DNA from: Aliterella sp. RAGGC_92 | Lineage (GTDB): Bacteria > Cyanobacteriota > Cyanobacteriia > Cyanobacteriales > Chroococcidiopsidaceae | Direction of reading: 5' to 3' | Assembly (NCBI GenBank): GCA_030826005.1 | Contig: JAPJOW010000267.1 | Location: 1 to 5,181 of the forward strand | DNA: 5,181 nucleotides | Shown: positions 1-5,181 of the stretch, in pieces | How the letters are laid out: each line of letters opens with the position of its first letter | Numbering within the stretch: position 1 is the stretch's first letter | Notes under the pieces: generated by a model | The model's database searches: none | Told to the model about the DNA's origin: nothing | The model's input: only the letters and a program-made list of their open reading frames with translations | Program-made: the position numbers and the translations under genes

Positions 1-156
1 GATTTTACGATTCTAAAAACTATCATGGCAATGGATCGGCTCACTAAGATAAAGCTACACAAAGTTTAATATTTTTTACCTTTCACTTATGCCAGTTTTG
101 AGAGGAAAGGATCTGCTAGAGCAAGAATTTTTATTTTCTCTTGGGCAGGTGTGGCA
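1..156. other. Leader region without a recognisable gene
   Basis: This AT-rich stretch lies upstream of the beta-CASP gene. I found no convincing coding frame on either strand, no tRNA-like fold and no clear -35/-10 pair. A TAATAT box at 67-72 could be a -10 element, but it lacks a matching -35. A purine-rich GAGGAAAGGA stretch at 102-111 resembles a ribosome binding site, but no start codon follows at a usable distance. The promoter of the downstream gene probably lies here or just outside the window. Confidence 0.5.
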
Positions 157-246
157 ATGGCAAAAACTTTTACTTGGACGCAGCTATTGAAAAGCGATCG
201 CGCCAAACTTTCCTTAACATTATTTTCGATCGGCAATGAGGAGTGA
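157..246 (+). CDS. Possible 29-residue leader peptide ORF upstream of the beta-CASP gene
   Basis: An ATG at 157 opens a frame of 29 codons that ends with TGA at 244-246, only 4 bases before the preferred start of the next gene. The predicted peptide begins MAKTFTWTQLLKSDR and ends with IGNEE. An AGGTG lies 5 bases upstream of the ATG and could serve as a modest ribosome binding site. The last two sense codons (GAG GAG) are themselves the ribosome binding site of the next gene, an arrangement typical of translational coupling. The frame also contains a HIP1 site (194-201) and stays open upstream to position 70, so it could instead be the eroded end of a longer gene. I recognise no family. The frame is short enough to be open by chance, so the call is tentative. 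Confidence 0.22.
   Translation: MAKTFTWTQLLKSDRAKLSLTLFSIGNEE
238..243 (+). promoter_or_regulatory. Ribosome binding site that decides the beta-CASP start
   Basis: The sequence GAGGAG lies 7 bases before the ATG at 251 and matches the anti-Shine-Dalgarno sequence well at normal spacing. The longer reading, starting at the ATG at 236, would place this motif inside the coding sequence, and no comparable motif precedes 236. This favours ATG 251 and a 555-residue product. Confidence 0.7.
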
Positions 247-250
247 CAAT

Positions 251-1918
251 ATGCCCTCCTCTAGCTTTAGTATTGGAGGAGCGGGTTCGGAATTAGAATG
301 TTTGCCTTACGGCGTTCACCATAATGATGAGGGTGTATGTTTATTAGTGCGAATGGGCCCCTATCGGATTTTGCTCGACTGCGGGATCGAGGATATTTCG
401 CCGTTGCAAAATCTAGAAAAACCTCCAGACTTAGTTTTATGCACTCACGCCCACGCCGACCATGCTAGAGGCTTATTAGCATTGCATCAAGCTTTGCCAG
501 CTTTGCCCATTTATGCCAGCGAAGTTACAACTAAATTATTACCGCTAAATTGGCAAAATACCGCCGCACCAATACCGCAATTTTGCCATGCTTTAGCTTG
601 GCGATCGCCCGTTGAGTTTCATAACGGCTTAGTTGCCCAACTTTTCCCCGCCGGTCACTTACCTGGAGCGGCGGCAATTTTACTTACTTACACTAACGCC
701 CAGCGCTCTTACAAGCTACTTTACACTGGCGACTTTTTTTTATCCAATTCGCGCCTAGTAGATGGATTGCCTTTAGAGGAGTTACGGGGTTTAGAACCAG
801 ATGTGCTAATTATTGAAGGTAGTTACGGCACATCTCGCCATCCTCACCGCCGCACTCAAGAAAATACTTTAGCCGATCGCATCGAGCAGGCGATCGCCCG
901 CTCTTATTCTGTTTTACTACCTACACCTACTTTAGGTTTGGGGCAAGAAATTTTAATGTTGCTCCGCAGCCACCACAATTTTACCGGGCGCGACTTAGAT
1001 ATCTGGGTCGATGGAACGGTGGCGACAGGTTGCGATGCTTATTTACAACTACTACCGTATTTACCTGCTTCCGTACAAAACTTTGCCCGTCATCAACCTT
1101 TATTTTGGGATGAACGAGTCCGCCCGCGAATGCGGCGCTTGCAACCCAACCAGCAGTTCAATAACGGTCAACCCTGTATAGTTTTAACTGATGACACTAA
1201 AGATTTGACTCAATATTGTCAGCCTGATAGTGGCTCTTGGTTGATTTTTCTTCCCGAAAAACCGGGTCATTCTGTAGTCAATACTATTGCGACTAATTCG
1301 CCTTCTACGACAGTTGAAACTTACTTACTTGCCCAACATAGCGATGGGCCTGGTATTACCCAACTAATTCACAACTTACGCCCCCAAGACGTAATTTTCA
1401 TTCACGGTTCTCCTACCTACTTAGCAGATTTAACTAGCTTAGAGGAATTGCAAAATCGCTACCACTTACATTCTCCATCGGCTGGCACTTTAGTAGAACT
1501 CAGAATTGGCGAGATGTTTTTGCAGCCGCCCGCACCGCCCGAAACTAGCTATGAAGGCGAACTTAACGAATTGGGTGGCACGGTCACAATTACCCTCCCT
1601 GATGGAGTAACAACAGACCCGCGCTGGCGAAATTTTGCCGATACTGGTATAGTATCGGCGCGTTGGCAAGGTGACGAATTGGTATTGCGCGGTTTGTCTT
1701 CGCGGGAATTACTCAATACTTCCGATCGCGATTTTCTCGCTTGGAGTAACTTAAACTGTTGCGGCAGTTGTAAATTCCACCGAGGACAGCGCTGCTGGAA
1801 TCAAGCTTCCCCCTTGTTTGGCTTTAAGGTAACGCCGGAAGGTTATTGTCCGGTGTACGAGCGGCTGAACGTACCAAATAATAATTTATCTGGCGAAACT
1901 GATGATTTAAGCGACTAA
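251..1918 (+). CDS. MBL-fold / beta-CASP metallo-hydrolase, putative RNA-processing nuclease, with C-terminal Cys cluster
   Basis: This is a predicted cytoplasmic metal-dependent hydrolase of 555 residues from ATG 251 (560 from ATG 236). Numbering here starts at 251. The N-terminal half has the metallo-beta-lactamase signatures in order: LLDCG at 41-45, HAHADH at 66-71, a His at 136 in AGHLPG, and an Asp at 161 in YTGD. The beta-CASP features follow: motif A as EGSYG with E189, a cap region to about 360, motif B with H363 in AQHSD, and the HG motif with H385. All expected two-metal ligands are present, so the enzyme should be active. Family members such as RNase J and CPSF73 cleave or trim RNA. 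This protein resembles the general COG1236-type branch, and I do not assign it to RNase J. Residues from about 430 form an extra domain with cysteines at 503, 504, 507, 515 and 533, which suggests a bound zinc or Fe-S centre. There is no signal peptide or membrane segment. The RNA-related role is inferred from the family; another nucleic-acid or non-nuclease substrate is possible. Confidence 0.9.
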   Translation: MPSSSFSIGGAGSELECLPYGVHHNDEGVCLLVRMGPYRILLDCGIEDISPLQNLEKPPDLVLCTHAHADHARGLLALHQALPALPIYASEVTTKLLPLNWQNTAAPIPQFCHALAWRSPVEFHNGLVAQLFPAGHLPGAAAILLTYTNAQRSYKLLYTGDFFLSNSRLVDGLPLEELRGLEPDVLIIEGSYGTSRHPHRRTQENTLADRIEQAIARSYSVLLPTPTLGLGQEILMLLRSHHNFTGRDLDIWVDGTVATGCDAYLQLLPYLPASVQNFARHQPLFWDERVRPRMRRLQPNQQFNNGQPCIVLTDDTKDLTQYCQPDSGSWLIFLPEKPGHSVVNTIATNSPSTTVETYLLAQHSDGPGITQLIHNLRPQDVIFIHGSPTYLADLTSLEELQNRYHLHSPSAGTLVELRIGEMFLQPPAPPETSYEGELNELGGTVTITLPDGVTTDPRWRNFADTGIVSARWQGDELVLRGLSSRELLNTSDRDFLAWSNLNCCGSCKFHRGQRCWNQASPLFGFKVTPEGYCPVYERLNVPNNNLSGETDDLSD

Positions 1919-1920
1919 AA

Positions 1921-1952
1921 AGTTCAGGAAAAATTTTATCTTTTCCTGAACT
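1921..1952. terminator. Shared hairpin terminator between convergent genes
   Basis: A perfect 12-bp inverted repeat, AGTTCAGGAAAA paired with TTTTCCTGAACT, encloses an 8-base loop. It begins 2 bases after the stop codon of the beta-CASP gene and lies 24 bases beyond the stop of the convergent small gene. Read on the minus strand, the stem is followed at once by a run of T residues (1920-1917), a classic intrinsic terminator. Read on the plus strand it is followed by GGTTTCT, so termination in that direction should be weaker. The run of T for the minus-strand transcript overlaps the stop codon of the plus-strand gene. Confidence 0.8.
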
Positions 1953-1976
1953 GGTTTCTATATAAATGCGTTTACC

Positions 1977-2288
1977 TTATTCAGGATTTGAGTCGTTGTG
2001 ATGGTTGTGAATGCGCTCTGCTTCTGGACAATCGTCAGAAACAAGGGGATCGACGTTACCTCTAGGTACTGATGCAAGTTTTTGGGTTACAGCACCAATA
2101 CTCTCTAAGCGAACCATTTCTTCCCAAGAACAAATTTCATCTTCGTGGTCTTCTTCGTAGCGTAAAGTGACTAAATCTCCCTCTATATCAAGAATTCGGG
2201 CGTTTTCAATCCAGCGTTGCTGATCTCTTAAGAAAATAGATACCTCACGCCCATCGCAACACAGTTGATAAATCTTGCGGTGTAGCAT
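1977..2288 (-). CDS. Conserved-looking small cyanobacterial protein of unknown function (103 aa)
   Basis: This 103-residue soluble protein starts at ATG 2288 and stops with TAA at 1977-1979. Residues 1-75 read like a compact beta-rich domain: REVSIFLRD (14-22), a run around RWIENARILDIEGDLVTLRY (25-44), an acidic loop EEDHEDE (45-51), and WEEMVRLESIGAVTQKLA (55-72). The alternating pattern resembles small Sm- or SH3-like barrels, which is inference only. The tail from about residue 77 is polar and rich in Asp, Glu, His and Asn, and is probably disordered. From memory it resembles a cyanobacteria-only family annotated as DUF6679, but I cannot confirm that. The ribosome binding site is weak, with AGAAG 6 bases before the ATG. 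It is a monocistronic gene convergent with the beta-CASP gene, sharing the hairpin between them. No function can be assigned. Confidence 0.8.
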   Translation of the reverse strand: MLHRKIYQLCCDGREVSIFLRDQQRWIENARILDIEGDLVTLRYEEDHEDEICSWEEMVRLESIGAVTQKLASVPRGNVDPLVSDDCPEAERIHNHHNDSNPE

Positions 2289-2745
2289 GTATTGCTTCTG
2301 CCTTTTTATATGTGTTTAAATCTGTGAGTTTTTGGAGCTTTAACCAATAAATCTTACCTAGCTGCGGCGAATTTATAGTTTCAGTCCTTTGCAGCGACCT
2401 ATGTTTATCTAGCGACTTGGTGAATTTAGAATATTTCATGTAGATTTTGCGTCACTATCTATATTGTCGCTCCCGAATCTAAAACGGGTTCCCGGAAATA
2501 GATGGAAAGAGAATTTTTTGGAGCGCGCGATCGCCTGCTCGTGCAAGCCTATAAGCTTGGATCGGCTAGAGAAAGCGAGGATTTTTTTTCCTTTGTCCAA
2601 ACCTTTCACCTATCTTTCATCCTGCCACTGGGTGCGGCGATTTGAGTTTTGACTCCAACGGAAGTTTGATTGCTTCAATTGAGTTTAGCTCAATATAACT
2701 AATATTAACTTATTCTTTAGCTGTATGTACAAATAAAACGGTGGC
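2289..2745. other. 457-base intergenic region without a convincing gene
   Basis: This stretch is the upstream region of the small gene (-) and the downstream region of the glycosyltransferase operon (-). Two short open frames exist, at 2245-2439 (-) and 2464-2652 (+). Neither has a ribosome binding site or a protein-like composition, and the first overlaps the start of the small gene by 44 bases. The region contains one HIP1 octamer (2527-2534) and a 6-bp hairpin at 2678-2694. I found no good promoter for the small gene and no tRNA. A small RNA cannot be excluded. Confidence 0.55.
2527..2534. repeat. HIP1 octamer GCGATCGC (one of four)
   Basis: Exact copies of the palindromic cyanobacterial octamer GCGATCGC occur at 194-201, 601-608, 890-897 and here. 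HIP1 is strongly over-represented in many cyanobacterial genomes, and its presence supports the taxonomic call. No exact copy lies in the glycosyltransferase operon at 2746-5041. Confidence 0.9.
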
Positions 2746-3891
2746 TCAACTACTTTTTTGGATTGCTATATCGGCTAATTGTTGCAATTGCGCGCGTCTT
2801 TGTGCCATTTTCGGTGTAGGGCTGAGTCCTACTTTATCTAAAATCTGACTCCAACGATATACCCAGTCGTGTCTGAGCAGAGAGTTGACTACATTGTTTT
2901 TACGTATTTCTTTGAGGCGCTCTGGCTGCGTATTTAGCTCGGCGATCGTTTCAGCGACATTTGGTGTACTGTCGGAGACTTCAATTACCGCATCAGTCCA
3001 ATCAAAGTTTTGTTTAAATGTATCGCTCTGGGGTGGTGTTCCTAAAATTACCGCTCCTCCCGCCGCACCTTCAAAAAAGCGGATATTCACCTCCTCTTGA
3101 GTGCCAGTTTTTTGTTGGAGGTTGAAGTATGGTTTGTACGCAATAAAGTAATTACTTCTTTTGATTAGATTTTGGTATAAAGCGCGATGGTCTTGATAAT
3201 TATTTGTAAATAAATGACTCATCGTATCGTAGATATAGAAAAAATTGCTCTGCTTTCCTAAGCTTACTAAAGATTGATGTATGGATGGCGAACGACGACC
3301 GAAACTACAAACATCAATACTCCGTTGCGGTTGGAGAGGATAAGGACAAAATTCTACAGCATCTATTCCCGGAGCTAGATAATAACAAGGTTTTTGAATT
3401 GTATTAGCGACTGCTTTAATACTTGAGCTTAAGTTCATAAAAACATAGTCAAAGTTTTTTAGCACTGATAGTTGCTTTTGTTCTTTGTTATAGTTTTCTA
3501 GCCATACTTCGTCCAATAAACAAACAGCCTTGCTGCATCGATCGCGCCAATTGGTAATTGAGTTTAGATATAATAAATCTATAGGTTTTTGACAAATAAA
3601 AAAAAACAAATCGTACTTGCTATTTAAACTAAAATAATTACTTATCGGGTTATAGGTTTTTGGATTACCACTTATTTGAAAGTATTTTCTCGATAAGTTA
3701 TTTACTATTTTGACTGGTAGAGTTTTAGAAAAATAAGGTATGCTGAGTAAATCGACGGTATCCCAGCTACTAATACAATTTTCAAACTCATTTATATAAG
3801 AGCGCGATACATGAAACTCCAGTTCGCGCATTGATAGAAGTAAAATACGCGATTGAGAGCTTGGGTTATTATGAAAAGTTGTTTTTTGCAT
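2746..3891 (-). CDS. GT-B-fold glycosyltransferase-like protein, second gene of a tandem pair
   Basis: This is a predicted soluble glycosyltransferase of 381 residues, numbered here from ATG 3891; a GTG one codon earlier would give 382. The C-terminal half carries the family signs: PGID at 174-177 followed by F and P, a conserved block CPYPLQPQRSIDVCS (182-196), an E-x7-E pattern with E266 and E274 in QEEVNIRFFEGAAGG, and a closing HDWVYRW (341-347). These resemble the sugar-nucleotide half of GT4-like and Glyco_trans_1_2/CgeB-type proteins. No signal peptide or membrane segment is visible. It is about 60% identical by eye to the gene just upstream in the last 290 residues, and much less at the N-terminus. 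The gap between the two genes is 16-19 bases, so they should form one operon. The start is awkward: AAAAGG sits only 2 bases before the ATG and overlaps the GTG, so reinitiation by ribosomes from the upstream gene is plausible. Donor and acceptor are unknown; a role in cell-surface glycan or glycolipid synthesis is inference. Confidence 0.82.
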   Translation of the reverse strand: MQKTTFHNNPSSQSRILLLSMRELEFHVSRSYINEFENCISSWDTVDLLSIPYFSKTLPVKIVNNLSRKYFQISGNPKTYNPISNYFSLNSKYDLFFFICQKPIDLLYLNSITNWRDRCSKAVCLLDEVWLENYNKEQKQLSVLKNFDYVFMNLSSSIKAVANTIQKPCYYLAPGIDAVEFCPYPLQPQRSIDVCSFGRRSPSIHQSLVSLGKQSNFFYIYDTMSHLFTNNYQDHRALYQNLIKRSNYFIAYKPYFNLQQKTGTQEEVNIRFFEGAAGGAVILGTPPQSDTFKQNFDWTDAVIEVSDSTPNVAETIAELNTQPERLKEIRKNNVVNSLLRHDWVYRWSQILDKVGLSPTPKMAQRRAQLQQLADIAIQKSS

Positions 3892-3893
3892 CA

Positions 3894-3899
3894 CCTTTT
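3894..3899 (-). promoter_or_regulatory. Unusually close ribosome binding site of the downstream glycosyltransferase
   Basis: On the minus strand AAAAGG is followed by TG and then the ATG at 3891, a spacing of only 2 bases. For the alternative GTG start at 3894 the motif overlaps the start codon itself. Neither spacing is normal, and no other in-frame start lies between here and the first conserved beta-strand. The stop of the upstream gene is within 20 bases, so translational coupling may compensate. Confidence 0.4.
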
Positions 3900-3910
3900 A
3901 GCTAAGTTAT

Positions 3911-5041
3911 TTAGGTAACAATTTTACTTTTTTCGACAGCAAGTTCGGCTAGGTTTTTTAGTTGAGTTTTTCTTTGAATTACGCCTATTTCAGGAGTAAT
4001 ACCTACGGCATCTAATATTTTTTCCCAACGATATACCCAGTCATGACGAAGTAAAGAGTTGACCACATTATCCGTGCGAATTTTATTCAAACGCTCTGGC
4101 TGCAAATCGAGTTGATTAATTATTTCAACTACATCACTTGGATCTTCATCTAAAAGAATTACTGCATCGTTCCAATCAAAATTTTGACTAAAAGCCTCGC
4201 AATTTGGCGGTACTCCTAACATAACGGCACCACCCGCCGCACCTTCAAAAAAGCGAACATTTAGTTCTTCTTGACCGCCCGTTTGATTTGTTAGATTAAA
4301 CTTTGGTTTATAAGCAATAAAATAACGGCTTCTTTTCACCATATTTCTATATAAACTTCGATGCTCGTTATAGTTGCGTACAAATAACTCCCTCATCGTG
4401 TCGTACATATAGAAGAAATTTTTTTGGTCGGCTAAGTTTTGCAAGGATTCGTGAATGGAATCGGGACGACGACCTATACTGCATACATCAATGCTTCTTT
4501 GGGGTTGTAATGGATAGGGGCAAAATTTTATAGCATCAATTCCCGGTGGCATATACGAACATGGACGTTGAATAATTTCTGCAACTTTTTTTACACTAGA
4601 ACTCAAGTTCATAAAAACATGGTCGAAGTCTTTTAAGGCTGTTAATTGAGGTTTAAGCTTATCTATATTTTTTGCCCATAATTCATCTAACCAACAAACA
4701 GCTTTATGGCATTTTTTCCGCCAGTCTTTAATGGAATTTAAGTAACATAGCTCTTTAGGGTATTGACAAATAAATAAAAATAAATCATACTCTTTATCTA
4801 AAGTAAACTGATTGAAAGTAGGGTTTATAAAAAGTGTTTTACCTGTTGCTTCAAAAGTAGTCCGGGAGATTTTTCTAGCAATTTTATTAATTTTATTCCG
4901 CTCAAAACCAGGCGAAAGTACATCAACTTGTTCAAAATCACCAACACAATATTCAAATTCAAATAAAAAGCTACGACCCACGCGAGATTCAAAGTTACGC
5001 ATTGACAAAACTAAAACTCTTGAAGAAGTCGCTGGTATCAT
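3911..5041 (-). CDS. GT-B-fold glycosyltransferase-like protein, first gene of a tandem pair
   Basis: This predicted soluble glycosyltransferase of 376 residues starts at ATG 5041. An AAAGGA motif 7 bases upstream makes the start secure. The N-terminus enters a beta-strand directly (SRVLVLSMR, 7-15), with no signal peptide. A WLDE motif at 117-120 is shared with the paralog as LLDE. The C-terminal half has PPGID (165-169), CPYPLQPQRSIDVCS (174-188), an E-x7-E pattern with E258 and E266 in QEELNVRFFEGAAGG, and NVVNSLLRHDWVYRW (325-339). This fits a GT4-like or Glyco_trans_1_2-type retaining transferase that takes a nucleotide sugar, although donor, acceptor and product cannot be read from the sequence. 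The gene is followed after 16-19 bases by its paralog, which it probably precedes in one transcript. Base composition is visibly more AT-rich than that of the beta-CASP gene, and there are no HIP1 sites, consistent with an accessory or transferred module. The enzyme class is fairly sure; the pathway is unknown. Confidence 0.84.
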   Translation of the reverse strand: MIPATSSRVLVLSMRNFESRVGRSFLFEFEYCVGDFEQVDVLSPGFERNKINKIARKISRTTFEATGKTLFINPTFNQFTLDKEYDLFLFICQYPKELCYLNSIKDWRKKCHKAVCWLDELWAKNIDKLKPQLTALKDFDHVFMNLSSSVKKVAEIIQRPCSYMPPGIDAIKFCPYPLQPQRSIDVCSIGRRPDSIHESLQNLADQKNFFYMYDTMRELFVRNYNEHRSLYRNMVKRSRYFIAYKPKFNLTNQTGGQEELNVRFFEGAAGGAVMLGVPPNCEAFSQNFDWNDAVILLDEDPSDVVEIINQLDLQPERLNKIRTDNVVNSLLRHDWVYRWEKILDAVGITPEIGVIQRKTQLKNLAELAVEKSKIVT

Positions 5042-5048
5042 AGTTAAA

Positions 5049-5054
5049 TCCTTT
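5049..5054 (-). promoter_or_regulatory. Ribosome binding site of the first glycosyltransferase
   Basis: AAAGGA on the minus strand lies 7 bases before the ATG at 5041, which is standard spacing. It fixes the start of the first gene in the operon and contrasts with the poorly spaced site of the second gene. Confidence 0.7.
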
Positions 5055-5121
5055 CGTTATGTTAATTAAGTTTTGCTTTTTCTATTTAGCTTTTGAGATT
5101 AGTGACTAGATCGATAACCTT

Positions 5122-5152
5122 GTTATACAGATAGCTGGCTAATAGGTCGCAA
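5122..5152 (-). promoter_or_regulatory. Candidate sigma70-type promoter for the glycosyltransferase operon
   Basis: On the minus strand TTGCGA (5152-5147) is followed after 19 bases by TATAAC (5127-5122), which would start transcription about 75 bases upstream of the ATG at 5041. Both boxes are reasonable but the spacer is longer than the ideal 17, so this is a weak call. A short perfect palindrome, ATAAC-CTT-GTTAT at 5114-5126, overlaps the -10 box and could be an operator or simply chance. Confidence 0.3.
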
Positions 5153-5181
5153 AACCTAACTTTGTTACATATATATATTAG

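Larger units (their letters stand above)
5042..5181. other. Upstream region of the glycosyltransferase operon, no gene
   Basis: This AT-rich 140-base stretch runs to the window edge. It holds the ribosome binding site, the weak promoter candidate and a short (AT)5 run at 5169-5178. No coding frame is supported. Further members of the glycosyltransferase cluster could lie beyond the edge. Confidence 0.5.

Noticed and set aside
2245..2439. 64-residue open frame on the minus strand overlapping the start of the small gene
   Set aside because: It has no ribosome binding site, overlaps the better-supported 103-residue gene in another frame, and its composition is unremarkable.
2471..2495. Short CCCG/CGGG and CGGG/CCCG pairings suggesting a tRNA-like T-arm
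   Set aside because: The loop lacks the TTCRA motif, the stems are only 4 bp, and no matching acceptor, D or anticodon arms are present.
2464..2652. 62-residue open frame on the plus strand in the intergenic region
   Set aside because: It has no ribosome binding site and no recognisable pattern, and it spans a HIP1 site and homopolymer runs, consistent with non-coding DNA.
2678..2694. Hairpin ATTGAG-TTTAG-CTCAAT downstream of the glycosyltransferase operon as a terminator
   Set aside because: The stem is only 6 bp and AT-rich, and no T-run follows on the minus strand, so it does not meet the usual terminator pattern.
2885..3100. 71-residue plus-strand frame
   Set aside because: It lies entirely antisense to the conserved C-terminal part of a glycosyltransferase gene and is a shadow of that gene.
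4812..5069. 85-residue plus-strand frame
   Set aside because: It is antisense to the 5' part of the first glycosyltransferase gene and has no supporting signals of its own.
5169..5178. (AT)5 microsatellite
   Set aside because: It is too short to be meaningful in an AT-rich intergenic region.
1..5181. CRISPR array, insertion sequence, rRNA or tRNA gene, or defence system
   Set aside because: I saw no regularly spaced repeats, transposase motifs, terminal inverted repeats or structural RNA signatures on either strand.

Overview
The window looks like chromosomal DNA from a cyanobacterium. The main evidence is four exact copies of the cyanobacterial HIP1 octamer GCGATCGC (194-201, 601-608, 890-897 and 2527-2534). 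The proteins also look cyanobacterial. From style alone I would guess a filamentous or Chroococcidiopsis-like lineage, but the genus cannot be fixed from this sequence.

Layout. Positions 1-235 are a leader region with no large gene. A possible 29-codon open frame there ends 4 bases before the preferred start of the first gene. Positions 251-1918 (+) encode a complete MBL-fold/beta-CASP metallo-hydrolase, a putative RNA-processing nuclease, with an unusual cysteine cluster near its C-terminus. A perfect 12-bp inverted repeat (1921-1952) sits between this gene and the convergent small gene at 1977-2288 (-), which encodes a 103-residue protein of unknown function. Positions 2289-2745 contain no convincing gene. 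Positions 2746-5041 (-) hold two tandem paralogous GT-B-type glycosyltransferases, 16-19 bases apart and almost certainly co-transcribed from right to left. The last 140 bases are their upstream region, with a good ribosome binding site and a weak promoter candidate.

How the genes relate. There are three separate transcription units, and nothing suggests that they share a pathway. The nuclease-like gene and the small gene look like ordinary cyanobacterial core genes. The glycosyltransferase pair looks like an accessory module: it is visibly more AT-rich, has no HIP1 site in about 2.3 kb, and arose by duplication. Its sugar donor and acceptor cannot be read from the sequence.

I see no clear undescribed multi-gene system. 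The items most worth a second look are the diverged tandem glycosyltransferases, the Cys cluster on the beta-CASP protein, and the short frame possibly coupled to the beta-CASP gene.
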